This document shows, piece after piece, positions 17,695-25,737 of a stretch of 64,000 nucleotides of DNA (position 1 is its first letter; every line of letters begins with the position of its first letter). Origin of the DNA: Crocinitomicaceae bacterium (GTDB lineage Bacteria; Bacteroidota; Bacteroidia; Flavobacteriales_D; Crocinitomicaceae); contig JAQWHI010000013.1 in assembly GCA_029249445.1 (NCBI GenBank), positions 245,687 to 309,686 on the forward strand, in the 5' to 3' direction. Made by a program: the position numbers and the translations under genes. Under the pieces are notes generated by a model. That model was not told the DNA's origin. It made no database searches and worked only from the letters and a program-made list of their open reading frames with translations.

Positions 17695-19575
17695 ATGCTT
17701 CTTCCTAAATCGAATACGCCACGATGGATCATAATAATTGCAGATATAACGCTTTCAATACTGGCGTTATTTGTCTCGTATTTGATTCGGTTTGATCTTG
17801 AAGCAAATCAAGATTTAATTGAAGAAGAATGGAATATTCTTTCTAAATCATTAGCATTTTACATCGGCATTAAGCTGATCGTATTCTACATTTTTCGTAT
17901 ACACAAGGGGCTTATTCGGCATACTTCAACAGAGGATTTTGCCCGGATATTGAAAGCAACTGTTGTGTGTTCTTTCATTTTTGCTGTGTTGGGTATCTTT
18001 CGACTAAACTATTTGGATGGTTTTTACTTCTTTCCAACATCCGTTTTGATTGTTGAGTTTTTCTTTTCTACGGCATTTATAGTTGGTTCACGATTCGCAA
18101 TCAAACTTATTTATTTGGAGTCGATCAAATCGAGAACTTCTGATGAAGTTGTTTTGATTTATGGAGCGGGTATTTCAGGTCTAATTACCAAGCGAACGAT
18201 TGAAAAGGCAACAGATACTGCTTACAGAATAATTGGTTTTATTGATGACAACAAACGACTTTCTGGCAATCGTTTGGAAGGTGTCACCATTTATCATACA
18301 TCTGATTTGGAGAAAGTGATTCAAAACAACAGGGTAACTCAATTAATTGTCGCAATCCAAAACCCTGATAAAGGTCAGCGAAAAGATGTTGTTGAGTTGT
18401 GTTTAGCCAATAATGTAACTGTCCAAAAGGTGCCAAGTTCGAAAAGTTGGATCAATGGCGAATTCTCGGCCAAACAAATTTCAAAGATTAATATCAATGA
18501 TTTGTTGGGCAGAAAGCCCATTGTACTGGATGAGAACAAGATTTCCTCTGAATTAAATGAACAAATAATTTTGGTTACGGGAGCCGCTGGATCAATTGGA
18601 AGTGGTATGGTCCGACAAATTGCAAAATATGGCCCCTCCCAATTAATTTTACTCGATCAGGCTGAATCGCCGTTGTATGACCTACAGAATGAACTTTCAA
18701 TTGAATTTCCAGGATTAAATTTTGAAGTTGTCATCGGTGATATTCGGAGTCGTGAGAGAATGTTTAATGTTTTTTCGCATTTCAAACCCAAATTTGTCTT
18801 TCATGCTGCCGCGTATAAGCACGTGCCATTAATGGAAGTGAATCCATCGGAAGCTGTTTTGACAAATGTTCTTGGAACAAAGAACCTTGTTGATTTAGCA
18901 AGTGAAAATGGTGTTCTTAAGTTCGTAATGATTTCAACGGATAAAGCAGTGAATCCGACAAATGTAATGGGTGCTTCGAAGCGCATTGCGGAAATATATG
19001 CACAATCCTTTACTTCAAGTAAAACCAAATTTATAACGACACGTTTTGGTAACGTGCTTGGTTCGAATGGTTCTGTAATTCCCCTTTTCCAGCGGCAATT
19101 GGATCAAGGCGGTCCATTAACAGTAACGGATGAACGGATTACTCGATTTTTTATGACAATTCCTGAGGCCTGCCAGTTGGTACTTGAAGCCGGCACAATG
19201 GGAGATGGGGGTGAGATTTTTGTTTTTGACATGGGCGAATCGGTTCGGATCATTGATCTGGCTGAAAAGATGATTCAGTTGAGTGGAATGGAAGTTGGAA
19301 AAGATATCGAAATCAAAATCACAGGTCTAAGACCTGGGGAGAAATTGTACGAGGAACTTTTAGCAAAGGACGAAAATACATTGGTAACGCATCATCCACA
19401 GATTTTAAGAGCAAAAATGCGAGATGAAGTAAATTCCCAGGTTGCAAATATTAATGAGTTGATTGATTTATTTGAAAATCAAGACAATATTGAAATTGTT
19501 CGGAAAATGAAGGTCATTGTACCTGAATTTATCAGCAACAACTCAGCTTTTGAGCAATTGGATGACAGCAAATAA
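17695..19575 (+). CDS. Membrane-bound UDP-sugar 4,6-dehydratase / C6 epimerase (CapD/WbpM/PglF type)
   Basis: A 626-aa protein. Four membrane helices occupy residues about 10-150. A first Rossmann-like CoA-binding domain follows (VVLIYGAGISGLITKR, about 155-170), then a second SDR domain with the NAD motif VTGAAGSIGSG near 292-302. The catalytic region is MISTDKAVNPTNVMGASKR, where the usual Tyr of SDR enzymes is Met, as in the WbpM family. It makes 4-keto-6-deoxy UDP-HexNAc precursors for capsule, O-antigen or glycoprotein glycans. Together with the two preceding genes it indicates an envelope glycan function. Confidence 0.88.
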   Translation: MLLPKSNTPRWIIIIADITLSILALFVSYLIRFDLEANQDLIEEEWNILSKSLAFYIGIKLIVFYIFRIHKGLIRHTSTEDFARILKATVVCSFIFAVLGIFRLNYLDGFYFFPTSVLIVEFFFSTAFIVGSRFAIKLIYLESIKSRTSDEVVLIYGAGISGLITKRTIEKATDTAYRIIGFIDDNKRLSGNRLEGVTIYHTSDLEKVIQNNRVTQLIVAIQNPDKGQRKDVVELCLANNVTVQKVPSSKSWINGEFSAKQISKININDLLGRKPIVLDENKISSELNEQIILVTGAAGSIGSGMVRQIAKYGPSQLILLDQAESPLYDLQNELSIEFPGLNFEVVIGDIRSRERMFNVFSHFKPKFVFHAAAYKHVPLMEVNPSEAVLTNVLGTKNLVDLASENGVLKFVMISTDKAVNPTNVMGASKRIAEIYAQSFTSSKTKFITTRFGNVLGSNGSVIPLFQRQLDQGGPLTVTDERITRFFMTIPEACQLVLEAGTMGDGGEIFVFDMGESVRIIDLAEKMIQLSGMEVGKDIEIKITGLRPGEKLYEELLAKDENTLVTHHPQILRAKMRDEVNSQVANINELIDLFENQDNIEIVRKMKVIVPEFISNNSAFEQLDDSK

Positions 19576-19586
19576 TACATTTAGTA

Positions 19587-20000
19587 ATGAATGAACTTCA
19601 AATAGAGCCGGTAAAAATTCAAATTCGATATGCTGATCTCGATGCTTTAGGACATGTAAATAATTCAAATTATCTAACCTATTTTGAAATTGCACGCGTG
19701 CATTATTTCAATGAATTACTCGGAAAGGATTGGGATTGGAGAAATGAGGGAATGATTTTGGCGAATTCGAGTCTTGAGTTTTTAAAACCGTTATTAATTC
19801 AACATGAGGCTGAAGTAAAAATTTCAACCTTATCTGTTGGTACAAAGAGTTTTGAATTGTATTATAAAATAAGTGTTGATGACGTTGTGTTTTGTTCTGG
19901 AAAATCAGTTATCGTTGCATTCAACAGTTTAAGGAATGAAACGATTCCAATTCCAAGCGTTATGCGAGAAGGATTGCTTCGGCTTCAGCGGAGTAAGTAA
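19587..20000 (+). CDS. Acyl-CoA thioesterase, 4HBT/YbgC-FadM type hotdog
   Basis: A 137-aa hotdog-fold protein with the 4HBT signature RYADLDALGHVNNSNYLTYFEIARVHYF near residues 14-40, in which the Asp of DLDALGHVNN is the catalytic residue. It hydrolyses acyl-CoA (or acyl-ACP), with chain-length preference unknown. It starts 11 bp after the CapD-like gene. The next gene begins 16 bp after its stop, so the three are probably in one transcript. Confidence 0.85.
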   Translation: MNELQIEPVKIQIRYADLDALGHVNNSNYLTYFEIARVHYFNELLGKDWDWRNEGMILANSSLEFLKPLLIQHEAEVKISTLSVGTKSFELYYKISVDDVVFCSGKSVIVAFNSLRNETIPIPSVMREGLLRLQRSK

Positions 20001-20016
20001 AATTAAACCTTTGGTC

Positions 20017-21231
20017 ATGAGATATTTAATTGCACTTCTATTCACTTTCGCAGTTGGTGAGTCTATTGCTCAAATTGACTATTTGATTCAAAAAGATTCC
20101 TGTTATTTTCGTTGGCAAATGGTGAAAAAGCGAACCCAATCTGGGAGAGACACCTTGATTCGACAACGCATCACCAATAGGCAGATGCAATATGCTACTT
20201 GGGAATGTGGAAAAGAATTGGGAATTGTGGACTGCAATAGGGACCTGTCCTATGATGAGGAAATGGATCTTGTTTTTCTAGAAGCTTCCGATTTTTCAAA
20301 TATTTCAGGGAGTAATAAACCATTTACAGGAACTTGTCAGTCGTGTCATATCAATGGTCCAAAACACCGGAGGATTGGTTTCGTTAATGGGAGAGAAGAC
20401 GGTTTTGATACAACGTTTTATGAAAGTGGCTGCCCACAAGTTATCCGTTCGTTCAGTATGGGAAAAGAGAATGGAAAATGGATGTATTTTTACGACAGTA
20501 CGAGCTATTTGGCATGGGAGGAAAACTATGTAATGACAGAAAAAGACGGGAGGCAAATATATTTTGCGAAGCCTATCAGATCGGAGGAGGGGATTTATTA
20601 TCAGGATACATTAAAGTTTGAAAATTACAAGAATGGTGTTCTGCACGGAGCAAAGGTCACTTATTATAAACGTGATTGGGAAGGAAAAGGAGGTTCCATA
20701 AAACGTGAAGTAAATTACAATGAAGGTATATTAAATGGTGCTTTTAAAATCTACAATCTGGACGGCATAGTTGTTGAGGAACTTAATTACAATATGGGCA
20801 AGAAAGACCAGCAATGCACGTATTATTATGAAGACGGTACACTGCTTAAAACTGAAGTTTGGAGCAATGGGATTCGAAATGGAAAGTTTACAACCTTTTA
20901 CTACCAAGGACACCTGCAAAAAACAGAAAATTACGAGGACGGTGTTAAGGAAGGTTGGTTTAAAGAATACTACTCAGATGAGAAACTAAAGCGCAGGGTA
21001 TTGTATGAAGCAGATGTTTTGATTGAAGAGTACAAATACGATGAAAGTGGTAGACAGGTGTACGTTTTCCCCCAATTTAATGCTGGAGGTGCTGAGGATG
21101 ATGCTGCTCCTGGTAGTGAAGAATCGATTGTAAGTAGACAAAAATTTCTTAAATCACATCGCAAGAGGGTATTGAAGGAAGCAAAGAAATTGGCTAGGCA
21201 GAAGCGAAAAGAAGATCGGCGGAATAATTGA
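20017..21231 (+). CDS. Secreted YwqK/MORN-like repeat protein
   Basis: A 404-aa protein with an N-terminal signal peptide (MRYLIALLFTFAVGESIAQ) from the ATG at 20017. The frame is open 27 codons further upstream into the thioesterase gene, but that extension has no signal. From about residue 85 onward it carries repeats of about 23 residues of the antitoxin YwqK / MORN-2 type, with cores such as NGVLHGAKVTYYKRD, EGILNGAFKIYNLDG, NGIRNGKFTTFYYQG and DGVKEGWFKEYYSDE. The C-terminus is strongly basic (KSHRKRVLKEAKKLARQKRKEDRR). No catalytic motif is visible. It is probably an envelope structural or binding protein. Confidence 0.8.
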   Translation: MRYLIALLFTFAVGESIAQIDYLIQKDSCYFRWQMVKKRTQSGRDTLIRQRITNRQMQYATWECGKELGIVDCNRDLSYDEEMDLVFLEASDFSNISGSNKPFTGTCQSCHINGPKHRRIGFVNGREDGFDTTFYESGCPQVIRSFSMGKENGKWMYFYDSTSYLAWEENYVMTEKDGRQIYFAKPIRSEEGIYYQDTLKFENYKNGVLHGAKVTYYKRDWEGKGGSIKREVNYNEGILNGAFKIYNLDGIVVEELNYNMGKKDQQCTYYYEDGTLLKTEVWSNGIRNGKFTTFYYQGHLQKTENYEDGVKEGWFKEYYSDEKLKRRVLYEADVLIEEYKYDESGRQVYVFPQFNAGGAEDDAAPGSEESIVSRQKFLKSHRKRVLKEAKKLARQKRKEDRRNN

Positions 21232-21270
21232 ATTCAGATTATTGGTAAATTAGAATGCAAAAAATAAATT

Positions 21271-22101
21271 ATGAATCAGGTGGAAGATTGGCTGGGTATC
21301 AAGCAAGATAAAATTGTTGGTATATTGATCGATTTGGGCTTTCGTATTGCCCTTGCGATAGCAATTCTTGTTATTGGATTTTGGATGTCCAAGGCTATGG
21401 GTAGAGCTGTTGAACGTATTTTGATAAGCCGCAAAGCAGATCAAAGTCTAATCGGATTTATGCGAAGTTTGACGAGTATAGGCCTAAAAGCATTGGTTGT
21501 TGTCACTGCTATTTCTCAGCTCGGGGTAGAGATGACATCATTTGTTGCACTACTCGGTGCTGCTGGTTTGGCGATTGGAATGGCCTTTTCAGGAACATTG
21601 TCCAATTTTGCTGGAGGTGTTATGATTTTACTTTTTAAACCATTTAAAGTTGGAGATTATGTGCACATGCAAGGCGAGGAGGGGAGTGTGAAAGAAGTTT
21701 TGATCTTTAATACTATTTTAACTACACTTGATAACAAAGTGATCATTCTTGCGAATGGTGCCGTTGCAAATGGTACGATTACCAATTTCACCAAAGCGAA
21801 GAAACGCAGAGTTGATTGGGAGTTTGGAATCGCTTATGGAGATGATTTGAAACAAGCGAAATTGTTGCTTTCTCGATTTATGGACGAGGACAGTCGAATC
21901 CTTAAAGATGAGGGCAACTTCATTGGTTTGGGAGCTTTGGGGGATTCCTCTGTGAACATAACGGTCCGTGCATGGGTCGAAACAGAGGATTATTGGAATG
22001 TGTTTTTTGCAATGAACGAGCGTGTTTACAATGAATTTGGCGCAGCAGGATTGTCCATTCCATTCCCTCAAATGGATGTACATTTAAAGAGTGAAAAGTG
22101 A
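21271..22101 (+). CDS. mscS: Small-conductance mechanosensitive channel, MscS family
   Basis: A 276-aa protein of MscS length. Three membrane helices lie in residues about 20-130. The pore-lining TM3 carries the Gly/Ala pattern GAAGLAIGMAFSGTLSNFAGGVMILLFKPFKVGDYV, followed by the beta domain and the alpha-beta C-terminal vestibule. It releases solutes during hypo-osmotic shock in the inner membrane. The stop codon overlaps the start of the following thioesterase gene (TGATG). Confidence 0.93.
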   Translation: MNQVEDWLGIKQDKIVGILIDLGFRIALAIAILVIGFWMSKAMGRAVERILISRKADQSLIGFMRSLTSIGLKALVVVTAISQLGVEMTSFVALLGAAGLAIGMAFSGTLSNFAGGVMILLFKPFKVGDYVHMQGEEGSVKEVLIFNTILTTLDNKVIILANGAVANGTITNFTKAKKRRVDWEFGIAYGDDLKQAKLLLSRFMDEDSRILKDEGNFIGLGALGDSSVNITVRAWVETEDYWNVFFAMNERVYNEFGAAGLSIPFPQMDVHLKSEK

Positions 22102-22535
22102 TGGAAGATTATCTAAACAACCCAATTGTTCAGGGGTATATTAAGTCAAATCATTTTGGAGTTCTTCTCGATATGGATTTTGAAATTATTGGTCCGGGAG
22201 AGGTTGCGTATTCGATGACCATTTCAAAAAAACATTTGGCTACTCCCGTAGCGGCCCATGGAGGTTCAATCAGTGCTTTAATGGATGGGACAATGGGAGT
22301 TGCAGCACTATCGAAAGTTTTTCTTGATGGCAAAGTTGTTTCTACTTTAGAAATGAAAATTTCGTTTGTTTCACCTGCTTTTTTAGATGATGTTTTAACT
22401 GGAAGTGCAAACATTCTTAAAAGCGGGAAACGGATTTTATTTGCCGAAGGAAAAATTGTCAATCAAAAAAATCAGTTAGTTGCTGTAGCCACAGCAACAT
22501 TTAACGCTTATCCAGCCAAGAAAGCGGGGTTTTAA
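22101..22535 (+). CDS. PaaI-type hotdog thioesterase
   Basis: A 144-aa protein of the PaaI/YdiI thioesterase group. The signature is AAHGGSISALMDGTMGVAA near residues 50-68, with the catalytic Asp in the central helix. I use the ATG at 22101, which overlaps the MscS stop. A GTG one codon earlier would add only Met. The substrate is some acyl-CoA, not specified by sequence. It is probably translated from the mscS message. Confidence 0.83.
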   Translation: MEDYLNNPIVQGYIKSNHFGVLLDMDFEIIGPGEVAYSMTISKKHLATPVAAHGGSISALMDGTMGVAALSKVFLDGKVVSTLEMKISFVSPAFLDDVLTGSANILKSGKRILFAEGKIVNQKNQLVAVATATFNAYPAKKAGF

Positions 22536-22598
22536 TTTTTTTATTGAAATAGTTTGTGGAAAAATGAACTTTACGAACGATCGAACAATCGAAAAATG

Positions 22599-22606
22599 TA
22601 GATTTG
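22599..22606 (+). promoter_or_regulatory. -7 box ending 4 nt before the tatA/B-like gene
   Basis: TAGATTTG is a perfect TAnnTTTG, followed by TATT and the ATG at 22611. Transcription would start at or next to the A of the ATG. The -33 region (AACG) does not match TTTG. Confidence 0.5.
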
Positions 22607-22610
22607 TATT

Positions 22611-23042
22611 ATGCTTTTAATTCTCAATGATATTGCGGCAAGCGAAATAGTATTAATCTTAGTATTCGTACTTATTTTTTTTGGTTCGAAAAGTATTCCA
22701 GGATTGGCAAAAACATTAGGACGTGCAATTCGACAGGTTAAGGAGGCATCCTCTGATATTCAATCTGAGATTAAAAAATCTGCTGATGGGATGAAAGGAG
22801 AAATGAATCTTAAGGGGATTATAGAAGAAACAGCCGAGGAGGTGCGCAGACCCTTGGATCAATACGCTGAGGATATTGGTAATACAATGAAGTATACTCC
22901 GCCGAATAAACGCAAGCAGGTTGATTTGAATGAGGAAAGCATTCCCAAAGTTGAAATCGACCCATCACAATCGGTCCAGGACAGTGAGAATGAGGAGCAA
23001 TATGGACTTGACAGACCAAAGACGGATATTACAAACGATTGA
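22611..23042 (+). CDS. Twin-arginine translocase TatA/TatB-like subunit
   Basis: A 143-aa protein. A short periplasmic start is followed by one membrane helix (IVLILVFVLIFFGSKSIPGL, residues about 12-31, with the FFG-x-K-x-I-P hinge) and then an amphipathic helix (AKTLGRAIRQVKEASSDIQSEI). The tail is acidic and unstructured. This is the standard TatA/B topology for export of folded proteins. TatA and TatB cannot be told apart with certainty from sequence. No tatC is nearby. Confidence 0.88.
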   Translation: MLLILNDIAASEIVLILVFVLIFFGSKSIPGLAKTLGRAIRQVKEASSDIQSEIKKSADGMKGEMNLKGIIEETAEEVRRPLDQYAEDIGNTMKYTPPNKRKQVDLNEESIPKVEIDPSQSVQDSENEEQYGLDRPKTDITND

Positions 23043-23049
23043 GCAGTAT

Positions 23050-23775
23050 TTATTTTGCCTTAAAGAGTCCGTATTTGGCAATGCACCAGAGTGCACGAAC
23101 CCCGTCTTTCCATCCAATTTTTTTCCCTTCTTCATAGGTTCTTCCGTAATAGGAAATCCCAACCTCGTAGATTCTTATATTTTTGATTCGTGAAATTTTT
23201 GCCGTTACCTCGGGTTCAAATCCGAATCTCTTTTCACGTAGGTTGAGGCCCTGAATAATCTCTGTTTTGAACATTTTGTAGCATGTTTCCATATCGGTGA
23301 GGTTCAGATTTGTAAATCGATTTGACCAGCGGGTCAGAAATTTATTTCCGATTGAGTGCCAATAGAAGAGAATTCGATGTGGATTTCCTCCGATGAATCT
23401 CGACCCATAAACGACATCAGCTTGCCCCATTAGGAGTGGTTTTAGTAGGTCGTTGTATTCTTCCGGATCGTATTCCAAATCCGCATCTTGTATCACCAAG
23501 AGATCACCCGTCGCTTTTTCAATTCCTGTATGGAGTGCTGCACCTTTACCTCTGTTGACTTCATGCTCGTAATATGCGATATCTAAATCTGTATTTTTTG
23601 ACATGTAGGTCTCGACTGCTCCTTTGGTGTCATCGCTTGAGCAATCATTTACAACAATCACTTGTTTCTGAATCCCCATTATGAGTTGTACCTCTTTCAC
23701 TTTATCTAAAATCAGATGAATGGTTTTCTCTTCATTATAGGCAGGAATGATTATCGATAGGGCACTTGCTGTCAT
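23050..23775 (-). CDS. Glycosyltransferase family 2 (dolichyl-phosphate mannosyltransferase-like)
   Basis: A 241-aa GT-A enzyme. The start [15 protein letters not shown] is the family nucleotide-binding strand, [15 protein letters not shown] carries the DxD-type metal motif near residue 97, and [15 protein letters not shown] is typical of DPM1-like enzymes. There is no C-terminal membrane part, so it is a soluble or peripheral enzyme. It probably transfers a sugar to a polyprenyl-phosphate carrier. It is convergent with the tat gene (7 bp apart). Confidence 0.87.
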   Translation of the reverse strand: MTASALSIIIPAYNEEKTIHLILDKVKEVQLIMGIQKQVIVVNDCSSDDTKGAVETYMSKNTDLDIAYYEHEVNRGKGAALHTGIEKATGDLLVIQDADLEYDPEEYNDLLKPLLMGQADVVYGSRFIGGNPHRILFYWHSIGNKFLTRWSNRFTNLNLTDMETCYKMFKTEIIQGLNLREKRFGFEPEVTAKISRIKNIRIYEVGISYYGRTYEEGKKIGWKDGVRALWCIAKYGLFKAK

Positions 23776-23809
23776 GTGATTGGTTTGATTCTTATTTGTC
23801 TTTCGGACA

Positions 23810-23817
23810 CAAACTTA
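23810..23817 (-). promoter_or_regulatory. -7 box for the GT2 gene
   Basis: The minus strand reads TAAGTTTG, a perfect TAnnTTTG, 34 nt before the ATG at 23775. The divergent helicase promoter box lies about 80 bp to the right. Confidence 0.4.
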
Positions 23818-23897
23818 CAAAAAACGAAAGTTAGTCAGAATTTCAAGGACTTCAGAAGCTTTATTGTGCTTTAACATACTGTTCTTTAAATTCTCCG

Positions 23898-23905
23898 TAC
23901 CTTTG
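23898..23905 (+). promoter_or_regulatory. -7 box for the DEAD-box helicase gene
   Basis: TACCTTTG is a perfect TAnnTTTG, 22 nt before the ATG at 23928. The -33 position (19 nt further up) does not read TTTG. Confidence 0.5.
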
Positions 23906-23927
23906 CACCTTATTTTAAAATATTTAG

Positions 23928-25703
23928 ATGACATTTGAGGAATTAGGGCTCAAGAGTGGGGTGTTGAAGTCGTTGAAAACACTGGGGTTTGAAACACCCA
24001 CTCCGATCCAACAGGAAGCAATTCCACACCTTTTAAAGGAGGAAAGTGATTTCGTTGGTTTAGCTCAAACGGGAACAGGTAAGACGGCAGCGTTCGGTCT
24101 TCCGCTAGTAAGTAAAGTCGAAGAGGGACGCAAGAAACCTCAAGGATTGGTAATCTGTCCAACTCGTGAGTTGTGTTTACAGATTTCTAAGGACATTCAG
24201 AACTATTCGAAAAACGTTAATGTAAATACTGTCGCAGTATATGGTGGAACAGACATTAAGCGACAAATTCAAGATATAAAGAAAGGAGCACAAATCATTG
24301 TAGCTACTCCAGGCCGTTTGGTTGATTTAACGAATAGAAGAGCAATTGATTTGAATCAAATTGATTGGGTTGTTCTTGATGAAGCAGACGAAATGCTTAA
24401 TATGGGGTTCAAGGAGGATATTGATCACATTCTTGACCATACTCCTTTGGAGAGAAATGTTTGGTTGTTCTCTGCAACGATGCCAAAAGAAGTGGCTTCA
24501 ATTGCAAAGAATTATATGGAGCAGCCTTTGGAGGTATCCATTGGGCATAAGAATCAAACAAACGAAAATATTGAACACATATATTTCACAGTTTCTGATA
24601 GAGATAGGTATTCTGCTGTCAAGCGCTTGATAGATTTTAATCCAAATATTTATGGTTTGATTTTCTGTCGGACACGCCGAGAAACAGCGGCAGTTGCTGA
24701 GAAGCTCGGTAAAGAAGGATACAGTGCTGAGCCGTTGCATGGCGATTTATCTCAAGCACAACGTGACAATGTTATGCGTCGCTTCAGAACAAAAGCAATA
24801 CAGATTTTGGTAGCAACAGATGTTGCAGCGAGAGGAATAGATGTAGATGATATCACACACGTCATCAACTACAACCTTCCCGATGAAATTGAGAACTACA
24901 CTCACCGTTCTGGGCGAACAGCACGAGCGGGAAAGCATGGAGAATCATTGGTTTTAGTAACGCCAAGAGAAAGCTATAAAATCAAGCAAATTGAGAAGAA
25001 GATCAGAACCTCTTTTACAAAAGGTAATATTCCAAATGCGAAGGAAATTTGTGAGATTCAACTGATGAAATTGGTAGATAAAGTCATTACTACTCCAGTA
25101 AAAGAGGAAGATATGGCAGAGTTCCTCCCGGCGGTAATGCAAGAATTTGATTCTTTTTCCAAGGAAGAGGTCATCAAGAAATTTGTATCGGCCGAATTCA
25201 ACCGTTTTATTGAGTATTACAACAGAGCAGGGGATATTAATGCGAAAGAGGGCAGAGGTCGCGATAGGGATCGAGATCGTGGTGAGCGAGGCGATAGAAG
25301 AGAACGTGGAGGACGTCGTAATGATGAAAATAAGACACGATTTTTTGTGAATCTCGGTAAACGAGATGGTTTGAATCCGGGAGGTTTACTTCGTGTAGTT
25401 TGTGATAGTACAGGGCTAAAATCTGATAAGGTCGGTCGTATCGATATACTCGCGTCATTTTCATTTTTTGAGGCGGACAACAACCTTGCAGATGATATCA
25501 TTCAGAAAGTAAATGGAGCGGATTACGAAGGGAATACGGTTTCTGTTGAAGTTACGAAGAAGAAAAGCGATGGAGGAAGCCGAGATGGAAATCGTGGTGG
25601 TGGAAAGAGGCGATCTGGCGGTGGAGGCGGTCATCGAGGCAAAAGAGATAGAGGATTCTCCGGAGGAGGGAACCGAAGTCGAGAAAGAAGTAGACGCAGA
25701 TAG
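23928..25703 (+). CDS. DEAD-box ATP-dependent RNA helicase with DbpA-like RNA-binding domain and RG-rich tail
   Basis: A 591-aa CsdA/DeaD-type helicase. The Q motif is GFETPTPIQQEAIP, Walker A is AQTGTGKTAAF, motif II is VLDEADEML, motif III is SATMP, and the C-terminal RecA motifs are ATDVAARGIDV and HRSGRTARAG. A DbpA-like RNA-binding fold follows (FFVNLGKRDGLNPGGLLRVV, residues about 465-545). Two Arg/Gly-rich low-complexity stretches (about 440-462 and 550-591) flank that fold. It probably remodels rRNA or cold-stable mRNA structures. It lies 34 bp upstream of typA, another ribosome-linked cold/stress factor. Confidence 0.93.
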   Translation: MTFEELGLKSGVLKSLKTLGFETPTPIQQEAIPHLLKEESDFVGLAQTGTGKTAAFGLPLVSKVEEGRKKPQGLVICPTRELCLQISKDIQNYSKNVNVNTVAVYGGTDIKRQIQDIKKGAQIIVATPGRLVDLTNRRAIDLNQIDWVVLDEADEMLNMGFKEDIDHILDHTPLERNVWLFSATMPKEVASIAKNYMEQPLEVSIGHKNQTNENIEHIYFTVSDRDRYSAVKRLIDFNPNIYGLIFCRTRRETAAVAEKLGKEGYSAEPLHGDLSQAQRDNVMRRFRTKAIQILVATDVAARGIDVDDITHVINYNLPDEIENYTHRSGRTARAGKHGESLVLVTPRESYKIKQIEKKIRTSFTKGNIPNAKEICEIQLMKLVDKVITTPVKEEDMAEFLPAVMQEFDSFSKEEVIKKFVSAEFNRFIEYYNRAGDINAKEGRGRDRDRDRGERGDRRERGGRRNDENKTRFFVNLGKRDGLNPGGLLRVVCDSTGLKSDKVGRIDILASFSFFEADNNLADDIIQKVNGADYEGNTVSVEVTKKKSDGGSRDGNRGGGKRRSGGGGGHRGKRDRGFSGGGNRSRERSRRR

Positions 25704-25737
25704 AAAGTACCAATTGACAATATAATTAGTTAAATAG

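Noticed and set aside
25217..25501. Antisense open frames rich in Arg/Ser/Pro opposite the helicase gene
   Set aside because: They are shadows of the Arg/Gly-rich repeats of the helicase tail and have no start context or homology that I recognise.
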